This document shows, piece after piece, positions 25,301 through 37,300 of a stretch of DNA of 64,000 bases (positions are counted from its first letter, which is position 1; each line of letters opens with the position of its first letter). The notes under the pieces were generated by a model that saw nothing but the letters and a program-made list of their open reading frames with translations, was not told where the DNA came from and ran no database searches. The DNA comes from Ilex aquifolium. Lineage: Eukaryota > Streptophyta > Magnoliopsida > Aquifoliales > Aquifoliaceae. The DNA is taken from contig OX637401.1 in assembly GCA_951799425.1 (NCBI GenBank), positions 20,002,001 to 20,066,000 of the forward strand, given 5' to 3'. The translations under genes and the position numbers were made by a program.

Positions 25301-28300
25301 AGATTACAGTATTTTTAGTGGGTAACAACTTTAATGGTATGATTATAACTCTTTCGGGGTGAGGTTACAACTTTAATGGTGGGGTACAACTTTTCTGGGA
25401 TTGTACCTTTTTATGAATTTGGTTTCAAACTCTTTGGTATGTTACAAGTTGTTAGGGTTAGATTACAATTTTTTTGGTGGGTTTCAACTTTAATGGTAAG
25501 ATTACAAATCTTTTGGATGTTGTACAACTTTAATGGTGGGTTACAACTTTTCTGGAGTTATAACTTTAATGGATTTAATTTCAAATTTTTTGGTATGTCA
25601 CAATTTTTTGGGTTGGGTTACAATATTTTTTATGGTTACAAGTTTTGGAAATGAGATACAGCTTTTGGGCTAGTTACCACTTTTTGGTAACAACTTTTTT
25701 GGTTTAACTATATACCGGTTTCACCGGTCATTTATTCTTTTAAAGAGACACATGTAAGATAAATAGGCCAACTTACTTTTCGGTACCATACCGAAAAGTA
25801 AGTTGGCGGTATTGTAGTGTATTCCTCAACAAGCAAGATCATCTCATAAAAGACTGTCCAGTCGAAAATTGTGGGCTGCAATTGAGATGAAATTGAACTC
25901 AGGGAAAGGTTATGGTCAGGGTTGAGATCCGATGACCTTGGCCCAGCTTGTAGCCTTTAGGTGTTGCTACACAACAAACAAGTCCGCAAGCTCCTTCCCG
26001 ACTAACTCTTACAAAGCAATCATAGAAGGAAAAATGGGAAGGAAGAAGAGATTGAATTTCCAAGGATGTAGGATCAAATCCCAGATGATATTGACACTGG
26101 GAGTTAAGACCTTTTCTTGTAAGGGGAAAAAACAAAAATCTAGGATAGAGTACCAAGGCACGACCCAGCACTCATGAAGAATAGAAGAGTGAACCCACAT
26201 AACCAGCTGAGAAACCCCTCTAACATATCCCAATTTCCATCTCTACTGACATCTTGCCTGAAGCCTTCATTAACAGCAGGAAAAGAGAATGGGATACAGG
26301 ATCCTATTGTCTAACGCCCCTCAAAACTCTAAAAAAAAAGCCTCCGTTCATGTTTTTCACCAGAACAAAAAAAACAAGCTGTAAATATGCATTCTTGTCT
26401 CTTGAATCTCACCCTCCCATGTAAAGCAAGAATCTCTTCACATAGTTATACACCTCCTCTGTATCTAGCCTGCACCCAAACACCATGTAACAAAATTTGA
26501 TTCTCGAGCTAACTTCTTCATTTTCCACAGAAACCATGCCAAAAATATAACACCATCCGCACAAAATGCATTTGGGCCTAGTTTCGATTGCACAAATCAA
26601 CAGGGGAATGAGAAGGTGATTCTAGGTCCATATGATTCCACTCTTTGGAGAACTAGTAACCGGGAAAGTGATTCCTAATTTCCCACCCAGGGTATAAACA
26701 GTTTCCCAGACTAAGCATGTATCTCATCCCCATGCCCCCCTTGGTAATATAAGATCCCAACTTAATACTGAAAATAAGAAAAAGGTTGGTTCCAAATAAT
26801 TTCCCTACTATACCCCCCATGACTGGAACACCTAATAGTACAGAAATCCTTGTTTTCTCTCTCTCTCTCTGAATGCAATCTCTTCTTTCTCTCTTTCTGT
26901 TTTGTACAGAAAGAAACTAATATAATCATCTGATGGCTGGTCAAAAATTGAAGTCTTTTGCTTGAATTCCAACAGACATGCAAAAGCAAATACCTAGAAC
27001 AGAAGAAAACTTACTGTCGAAAACCCTAGGTGATCCATCAAATGGGCCGACCAAAGACCCTATTTAGGAGTATCAAAGAAGACCACTATTTCATAAATGA
27101 CTTTTTGCATGTGCTCTTATGGTTTTGGTGTCTCGGGTACAAATTTATTATCTTACCATTCATAGAAATTTATCGACATTTTTCAGGACCTGTGGTGGAT
27201 TTCCTAGAATGTCCTTAAAGTCAAGTAAGGGCCCTATAATACCCCCAAGAGACGATAACTTGAGAACCAGGAACCAAAACTCATGTATTGCATGTTATAT
27301 GTGGAGATGCTTCTTGCTTATAAATTGTGAACTTCATTTCTCCTCATTTCCAAATGGATAGTATCAACGTGGTAAATAATTGAAACAGAGGTATTCTAGA
27401 ATACCTCCTTAGAGAGATGAGGGAAAGGATACCATAGACCCTCATGTGAGCCAAACACCTATATGGACTTGACAACTGAGGCACCCTTTTCTGGTAAATT
27501 TTTAATTATAAGATACTATCCAATTGTTATGTAAATTTCAAATTTTCGAAGACCAATTAAATGTAATCAACTGGATATCAGTCTAAAGATAATAGATCGC
27601 ACATGTTAATCCAGCAGCTGGTGATTCCATAAATTTTTTCACCATTTTCCATTTTCTGTCGTAAATAGGCAACAGTTTGATATACAAATGCCATATTACA
27701 CCAATCTCTAAGCAATATAATGGATATTGTACCTTCATACCCCACCATACATATCACAAGGTAATTTGGCAGCGAAAGTCTGATGGTCCACTTTCACTAA
27801 GTTCTAATTTTTTTATCTGTAGGCAAATGCAGTTTATTTTACATTCCTCTAAAATTGGATGACTGAGGAAAAGTTTTTTGTTAATACACATTTCGGACGC
27901 CACCAATGTATATTCCCTTCACTGAGACCGTGTCCTCTCCTTCATAAATGTGTCATTCACGTTTGTATACTTACTCCTAGCTTCAGTTTTAGAAAGAGTT
28001 TACTTATTTCGAATTGAAAAAATCTAAACAAATCTATTCATTGAAATTATAAACAGAAAAAAGCAACAAAGACTTGAGTTATTACCATCAGATGGTGATG
28101 CATGAGACTTAGATCTTCTCTGATTTCCTTTTTTCCGAGATTTGGAAAATGAGCGGGTTGCCGTTTGCTCTATTTCACCCACAATTCTCTGTGATCCTTC
28201 TCTTGTAAGCAAAGCTTCAGATTGCACCAAACCCTCAGTTCTTTGAAAAGTAAGGCGACGGAATACCAATTCATGGGATAGAAGGAGACGGCTGAAATTA

Positions 28301-31300
28301 TCATCAATTTTTTCATAGACCACGTCATCAACGACAATGGGACCAGTCAAGGCAGATGTAACCTACAGAACACAAAAGTAAAAAACAGGTGAGGGTGACA
28401 ATACGATCCATACAGGCCACATCCTGTCATCTTAAGTGACTCACCAATGCAAGTTAATTAACAATTGGATAATGATAGTTCAAATGGGTTATGGTCCTTA
28501 TAACACACAGCAGCCACCTCACATAGTTAAAAAACTACTTCTAGTGACAGAAGGTGATTCACCTATTTCTACTAAAGGCACAATCCAGAAAATAAAATTC
28601 TAACATCAAGTACAGTTTACAAACCAATGAAGTGATTTAAAGACAGAATCTCCAAGCACCTTAATTGTGGGAGATCTACAGGCACAATAATTTTAAAATT
28701 TTGGCAATGAAGGGTAGGACCACAAGTAAAACAAAATTATAATGGACAGACTGCATAAAAACAAGTATTGAGCAGAATAGCAGCCAATGTGAAAATAGAA
28801 GCCATAATAAGTAGGTTCTAATACTTAGGACAACACATCCAGCATCAAAGATTACTTCCTTTGAGAGTGACCACATCCAATGGAGTCGTAAGTAGGCTCT
28901 AGTACTTTGCTGAATGCATCCTTGGCAATATCAAAGCTGCATTTACAAACTCATGGCAGGAGCTCATAACATCTTTCATGAGACTTTAGATTGAAAGGTA
29001 AAATGCCTTACATTTAAAAACTATGACTTGTAAATTGTAATTCCACCTTACTAATCAATTTGCTGATGCAGAGTAGACATGACGAAAAATAGTAATAACT
29101 AAGATCACACGGACCATATTAATAGAAATTTTGATGCCACAGATGCAATTAAATATTCAAGGAAAAAAAGCAAGAGAAGTCAACTTTGAACAATTGATTG
29201 GACCCCGTTATTTTTTTGCCTCTTTTTTTCAATTGAGAAGTTCACTTTCAAAGCGAGGTGTCTACACAGATCCTTATTATGATCAACACCCATCAAATAT
29301 ATTGGTCAGCCAAGAAAAGAAAAAGGTAGAGAGAAAAAAAAAACATATGATGTACATACAACATTTACAAGCATTTCTTTCAGCAGACACTCAAATTTCA
29401 TTGATAAAGCCATTGGGAATATATGGTCTGTTACCATCAAACATAAAAATATCTTAGGCTTCTGTTAGCATTCCAATAATAAAGGCCCACAATACTACAT
29501 TACAAATGCTATGTGTGCAAAATCAAACATATATTCTTTCCAATGACTAAGCTGCTTCTTCTCATCTCCATATTGTCAAGCTTTCCTGTTAATAAAACAT
29601 AAACACATTCAAGATAGTTTTGGACCTGGTGAACAATCTTTCGTTGCTTGATTCCATCACTTGCTGCCATGAACCTAGAGAGAAATAAGCAATAAATGTT
29701 ACTTAGCATGACGCAAGTTCATAGAGAAGCCACATATGCTTCAAAGTACAACTTAAAATTAAATGCTTGCAGTCCCAGATAAAAATCAAGCAAGATATCT
29801 GTCTGCCTTATAAACTCGTCACTGGTACTAATTATTTGCAAATCCACAACCAATTTAAAGTCCGACTTACTTTGATGCTATTGAATTTTATAAGCTTAAG
29901 ATTCATTTGTCTGTGACATGCTTGACTGTATGATGTTTTGGGGCCGGGGGGGTATCAAGCATCAGAGCACTGGTGCTAAAATTGAAATGAGCATATGGCA
30001 CTCCCAAGGACAACTCGAGCAGCCAAAAATTGCTCATTTTTAGGAGGCTGTGCTCCATATCCCAGTATCAGATCCCTAAATACCCACGTGGTTTTCCTTG
30101 TTATTTCAGAGTACTATATCTCCATTATGAACACAATAGGAACCCAAAGAACTAGAGCATAAGGTATTGAAATCATGTTCCAAAACTAACACAGGTTGTG
30201 TGAACATATGATCTATAGGCTATACCAATGATTATAATACAAATGACCACAATATTGATAATATTTGTGGGAAAAGAACAAGAAGAAATAATTTTCACTA
30301 AGAGACCACTAAACAATTGAGATCAGAAACCTAGAATAGATGGCTTCCTGCAATAGATTAAGTAAATTTACTACAAACAACATACGGAATTTGAGCTTCG
30401 ATGTCATTATCTCCTGGAGCCAATTGCCTAACCAGAGGAGACAGATCCTTCTGAGGAAAAAAATCAATCAAAAATTACCACCAAGTTCATTAAATAACAA
30501 CTAGTTTGCACGTAAACATCAGCATACAAACTGATGCATTACCTGAATATCATCCATGTTGACATTACAATGGCTGGAGTCTAGTATAACCTAAGCACGT
30601 GAATAATAATCATTAAGATAAGGCATTTTTTCCTTCATCACTTCACTAGGATTTTGTGATTTGAAAGGAAAAAAGAAAATCAAAGGTGGCTCTGCTAGAA
30701 GAGATGTGATCATTAAGCTGGAAGGAAGGTACCATTATTAGACGAGCAGCCTTTGAGCTTTCAACAACCAGCCACTGTCCTTCTTCTGAAGAGAAGAGCC
30801 ACTCATGAGCCCGAGTCTGGAATCTAAGATTAAGTTACATACTTAACTAAAAAATACGATACACAATGCACAATATGAGTAGCATTACAGAATGCACAAC
30901 AGGACACATATGGGCACTGCCACATCAATAGTTTAGATTTCAACTTTTTGCCGGTGGACCCAAACAATTTGGAATACCAGAGGTATTCAGATGTGAGGCA
31001 TTTCGACAAACAGATAATATGGCACCATGACTGACATTCGCGTCGAGGAATAGCTAATCCCAACCCACTGATTTCGTGTTAAGCTAATATCATCTTATCA
31101 TGTTGTGTGGAAAATTTACCACCCCTAGAAGCCATAAATAAGCATAGAAGCAAAGTGATTCCAGGCTTAGTGCTTCCACCTATCCGGCAGCCGTTACCAG
31201 CTGTTCACCACTCCTCCCTTCTTGCTTATTTCACTACCATGACTCCTCTCTAAAGTCTCATTCAAGTCCTTAGTCCCACATAAAGCAATTTTTAGAGACT

Positions 31301-34300
31301 TTTGACAGGTGAACTACTCCCTATATTAGCCAGAGCACCCTAAACTGGCAACCGGCAACCAGGCAAGCAAGCAAATGCACCAAAAGCCCAGCCCTTACTT
31401 CGGTAGCCAGAACGGAATGTACATATGAACGATCGATTACATTGAAAAAGAAAGAAACTCATAGTTCATCATAGATAGGCAAGCGTCTTCTCGGTTACAA
31501 AACGCGAAAAAAGAAAGAGCCTCGCTTGTAAATTTCTTCTATTCTTCGAGCAACGCTCTCTTCCTGTTTTCGAGAGAGCATATTTCGTTCTAGATAAAAG
31601 GCATGATCAATAGCAGGCATATGTCCCCAAAACCCAGCATTTGCTCTCATTGGAGCTTCTCGTATTCCACCTGACTTTTTTTTGTTCAGTTCTCTCAAGT
31701 CTTCTAGTGACATTCATGGCCACTCAAAGCTCTTTCTTGCTGATTTCTAAGCTCAGCCCCGTCTCCTTTGCCACAGCCTATAAGATGTAATATTTCTGAA
31801 TACTTTGGGAGGAGTTAGGCTTTCTCTTCTCACCTCTTCTCATTCCTCTCCCCCTTCCTCTATTCCTCCTTATTCTTCTTATCATCTCTATAAATCCTAA
31901 TGCATCTGTGTTATTGGCTAATCTCCCTTTTTGCTTATCTCTCTCTCATCTCTTCTCTCTTTTAAAGCAATCTAGCTCCTTTCTTCTCCATAACCTAGTG
32001 GACTGCCAGGCCCCTAATGGACTCTAGGCCTTGTTTCCATTCCCTCTTCTTATTCCCATCCTCCTCATGGATTCAAGAAAGTTTCCCCTTCTCCTCAGAT
32101 TCTCATTCCCTTCTCTTAACTCTGCAGACACAATCAGTCCATTTTCTCTTTCCTCTCTTCCCTTCTCATATATTATTGCGAAAAGAAAAGGAAAAAAAAT
32201 AACAAACAACAATAAAAGCAGCAAAGTTTTGGCTCTCCAATTTGTCAATGAAATGCTCATAGAATGTCTGTGCGTGCAAATTGCGTCAGGTTATAGTCTA
32301 GCAGGTTTGTGTATTGGCAGTGATAAATTGCATCATGGTCGGTTCAGTGACGTCTGGCAGAAAGTTGTGTATGCCAGCACAATCACTGTTAATGATAGGT
32401 GAATATTTGAGTGCACGCACCAGTATATTTCCAGAAGCAAAAACTTATTACTGTTGGGATTTGAACCAACACATGCCCAAATCTTGTATCTATTTTGAGC
32501 ATAGTGAAAAATATTTGTCCCAGGAATTCAAATGACAGTGTAAAACCAACTAACACTAAGAATTCTTCAGAAATATTTTCAGCATATAATTTCCCAAATT
32601 CGAACCTGATGGTTCTTCTATTCAAATTCAATGATAAAGAGCTAACAAAAGATTAACAAAATGAACACTTTTCAGAAGCCAAAACATAGGCAATATGCTA
32701 CTACAGTAAGATGGATGACTACTGACTACAATTACCTAATTCTCACAGAGCACATGAAAATTAGAAGTTTAGCTAACTGAGAATGATTTCAACAGCTTGT
32801 ACCAGTCCACATATATTTGGAACAGATAAAACAGGGGCCTCTATTAGTCATATTGCAACCAGATCTCAATCTGGTTTTAATGCAAATAATTTTGAAACAG
32901 CCCCCAAAATCATAAAGATTATAAAAGCATTTTTAGGGAAAAGGACGCAGGTGATCCTTTGTTGTGGACACAAATCAAATAGGTAATGCTGCAATTGAAA
33001 CTAGCCATAGGCACAAATCAAATAGGCAATGCTGCAATTGTAAACTACTTCATTGCTTCTTTTTGGGCTTCTGTCACTAAAATTTTTGAAGAAACTCCTC
33101 GCATTTGCATTGTGGCAAGGTGGAAAGCAGTTTGTTTCTTGAAGGTTTTGAGATCATACATAGCTAAGTCTTATCATGTATTTTCCTGTCTTTGTTTCTT
33201 TATTTTCGAGCAGGACGACTTGTCCACCTTCACATATATTGTACATTTATCAATAAAAGAGACTGTTTCCTATCAAAAGACAAATTGAAACTAACCTTAG
33301 GCACAAGAAAGACCCCACAACGATACAAGAATGAGACAGACTGTTGCCGAGCATCAAGAAGTACAGCTCTGTAAGAGAAATGAGAGCCCCCTGGTTCACC
33401 CAAAGTCAACTGCACCCGACAACCTGGGTTAAGCTCTGCCAGATCCCCTTTAGCTCCTAATTTCAGATCTTCAAGCGAGTACAATATATCAGATCCATTG
33501 GAGTATTCTGTACGAATTTTATTCTCACTTTCAAGTGCTTCAAGGAGTCCACGAGCCTAAAAACATAGGTGCAGCTTCTATCAAGATCTCAATATATTTG
33601 AATAGCAAAATTTTCAAAATAAAATAAATATTCAAAATAAAATGTATCAAAGAATGTCAAAGTAGAGAAACCTACATGTTAAATCAGTTATCATGAGTAC
33701 TACATGTTGCTACCTTTTAGAGTCAGGGGAGAGTCTGCAGACACATTGTCATTTTCTTTAATCTTTTTCTATTTCTTTTTTTTTTAGGGTGGGGGATAAA
33801 AAAAGAGGACATTCTGGGTATGCAGTTATACATAATAAATACTGCAAGCAAAGAAAATTATTTTTCAAATAGAAATAAGGAAAACACAAGAAGTGCCTTC
33901 ACCTGACTCCCAAAACAATCAAGAGAAGAGTGGTTGAATGATGATGATATCGGGTGCAACACAGTATAATTCTCTTTCTCAGCAATCACCATAAAGGTTT
34001 GCAGGCTAGGCTTGTTGGATGGTTTCTGAGGAATAGCATGAACATTCACTTTCCACCCATATCGGAACTTGGGGAAAAGTAAATCTAAGCACACAAAAAT
34101 AAAACAATAGAGTATGCATTTTAGTATAAGCACACCACTTGTGATAAACCTAAGCACAAGCTAGTTAACTTGAGATTAATCTCTTTAAATTGACTGAGAA
34201 AGAAAGCAATAGCATGTAAAACTAAAATTTCCCGCCAACCCAATTTAGTTGAGATATACAATACCTAAAACATAAGATTCTGCCAAGGTGAGACAAACAA

Positions 34301-37300
34301 ATTTTCCCCCAGACTTTAAAACTCTATTCACCTGGTGAGACAAAACACACACTGGTGTGAAACCAACAGGAGACTTCAATCATCTATTACTCATAAAATC
34401 AATTTTTGAGAAAATACAACAATATATATGTGAAAAAGTATACTCAAATTTGAGTCCAGGACACCTCTAATAAATATTGATTCCCTAACTTGGGGCCCAG
34501 CTCAGGCTCCATCAAAGCATCTAATCCTCCCTTATCAAGAACAGCATTAAAACTTCCATCTGGAAACTGAATAAAAATCAAAAGAGTTAGAGAAAGGGAG
34601 AGAAGGGAAGAAACACATAGTCGAGAAGAGGGAATCAGATTTCAATTTTCATGACTCAAGAAGCATATAAACAATGAACAATATAAAAACTCATCAATCA
34701 GCCACAAATGGTTACCACAGCAAACCCAATTAAACAAGCTAACTCCCATCCACAAACTGAATAAAAAGTCAAAACAGTTAGAGAAAGGGAGGCAATTGAA
34801 GAAATTTATGGTAAAAAAATACGCAATTACATTTCAAGTGTCATGACTCAAAAGCATATAGCCAAAGAACAAACTAATAACCATCAAGAAGCCACAAATG
34901 GTTAGCACATAAAATCCAATAAATCAAGCTGTTCCAGAAGAAACCTGGTTCAAAGGCCCAGCAAGGTGCAGGGATTATATATTGTATGACATTAAGCAGC
35001 CATCATGCATACACATAAATTCAAACAATATTTGATGAACATAAGTTGGAAACTTGAGGGCAATGAATGTAGCCTTAGTTGGTAAGTGGCTCTACTAGAA
35101 CAAAATTCTCTATGGTATTCGGTTATTAAAAGAAAATATGGATTACAAGCCAATGGATAGGATGCTAAAGGGGTTGATAGAGGAACTTATCGATGTCCAT
35201 GGAAGTTTATTTTTCAAGAGCTTTCACAGTTCTCTCAATATATTACATTCATGGTGGGTAATGGGGAGAGATCGTTTTTGGAAGAATGTTTGGGTTGGGA
35301 CATCTTCTTTTTCATTTATGTTTCCACGTATTTATCATTTATCTTGGTTTCGTGGGTCTTCTATTGTCTCGTTGTATCAATATTCTAATTAATCAATTTC
35401 TTGGGACTTTGGATTCCGTAGAAATCTTGATGATAGAGATTTTATGGAGTTGGTGTCACTTTTATCCTTGATAAATGAATTCAGGTTGTGTCATGAATTA
35501 TGTAATAAAAGAAATTGTATATTTGAGACTTCTAGGGTATTCTCATGTAAATCATTTTTTGATAAACTGATTGAAGATCCTTTACACAATGTGTTTTCTC
35601 CCTCCGTGATGATTTGGAAGGCAAAGGTGCCCATAAAGGTGCAGATTTCTACATGGACTATAGCTCGTAATAGGATAAATACCAATGATGTGCTTCAAAG
35701 AAAAAGCCCATTTCTTTGTAATTCTCCACAGTGGTGTGTCATGTGTACATGTGCTAGTGAGACTATTGATCATTTGTTTTTGCATTGTCCTACTACTTTA
35801 TTTTTGTGGATCAAATTGTTTCAATTACCATATTTTAGTTGAGTGATTCCTAGGTCGTTTGTCTCTATGTTAGTGGAGGAATTCGAGGGACTGGGAAAGC
35901 ATAAGAAATGGGTGATTATATGGGATTGTGCAATGTTGTCCACTGTATGGGTAATACAAAAGGAAAGGAATTCAAGAATATTTGAGGATAAAGGAGAGTG
36001 GAAGAAAGGTTTATGAGATCTAATTATTTTTTGGCATCATTGTGAGCTTCTGTTTCCAAGGAGTTTGATGGCATCCCGCTTTTTTGTATCTTGGCAGATT
36101 GGAGAGCCTCTTGTGATACTTAGTTTCTATAAGTGAGATTTGTCTTTTCCTTTTCACAGAGGATATATTATCCATCCATATTTTCTTTTATGTATCGTTT
36201 ATATCATTTTTAAATTAATAACGCTTTCTTGTTTCCAATCAAAAAAAAGGTAGAAAACAAAATTTCTCATCTCTTTTGTTCGGGACAATGGTATCTAAAG
36301 CTTTTTCAGATGAATAATTGGAACCTAATTTAGAATTGCTTTTTATGTATATGCGCATAACCCAATATACCATTTACAATTTACAGTATATCTTGATTTC
36401 CATCCCTAGGTGCAAAGAGTAGCTCGGCATTTTCCTTGAGTTAGTTATTATTGTTAATTGTCTCAATCTTGGTAGCTTTCGTCAAGTATATTTATGACCT
36501 TGTGATTTGAGGCCACACCACTTGCACGGTCACATTCATTCACATGGAAATTTAAGTCAGCTAGGTAACATGACAACTTGGACCATATGAGATGTTTGAC
36601 ATGTGTTCCCAAAAAAAAGGTGTTGACATGTGGGCAAGGAAACCAATAGCTAGGGTTTGAAGCTCTTCAATGTTTCTCCATATATAACAAGTCTTGCCTC
36701 TTTTCAAATTCTCGGAACAATCCAATGGTGAATGCCCTCTCCAAACCAAGCCGTTTCCTCCTCCTTTCTTCCTACTTTTTACTCCACAACTATCTTTTTG
36801 ATACGTAAGGTTGTGCAAAATCTCTAATACTATTGATATGAAGCTAAAAAATTGTCTCTACTTGTTGCATATCATCAGCCACGTAATCCTGCATTGTGCC
36901 TCCGTGATACCAATTCTTTATTTTGATTGTTTCCCTTGTAAGTCCATCTATGTCTTAATTTTTGGGTGATTTGTACTTGTACCCCTTTTGGCCACATAAA
37001 AAGGGCTACTCAGCAAGCTTTTCATGACTATGAATTGATGTGGTTCTATCCTCATAAATCAAAAACATTTTTTCCAAAATAAAAGTGAGAAGGTAAAACA
37101 AATAATGGACAGTCGCATACGATGTATAATACAAAGGGGAGGGGGAGCCTACACCTCTACTGTACAACGTTTAAAATTTAATGAAAGCATTGACAGCGAG
37201 CAACTTCCCACCCCCACCCCCCAAAGGGAAGGGAATCTTTGGCAAGAATGAGGTCGTATCACTTTTTTTTCACAAGGTGAGATCATATCACTTAAACAAA

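Larger units (their letters stand above)
18552..25824. mobile_element. Composite Mutator-type element in METTL13 intron 10
   Basis: The nonamer CTCAACAAG occurs immediately outside both ends (18543..18551 and 25825..25833), consistent with the 9-bp duplication of a Mutator-like insertion. Both ends carry CTACAATACCG close inside. The contents are a diverged outer copy (18552..about 20060) and a 5.8-kb palindrome (20063..25824). The outer copy starts in the same orientation as the left arm but switches, near 19440, to the right-arm orientation ('gttacaac', then 'gggataaaagtgtgatatc'), so it is itself partly fold-back. The terminal 8-10 bases of the two ends differ, so the single-unit view is inference. 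Confidence 0.6.

Noticed and set aside
20054..25833. Target duplication for the palindrome by itself
   Set aside because: Sequences directly outside 20063 (ttgtttgga) and 25824 (ctcaacaag) do not match; the match appears only when the outer copy from 18552 is included.
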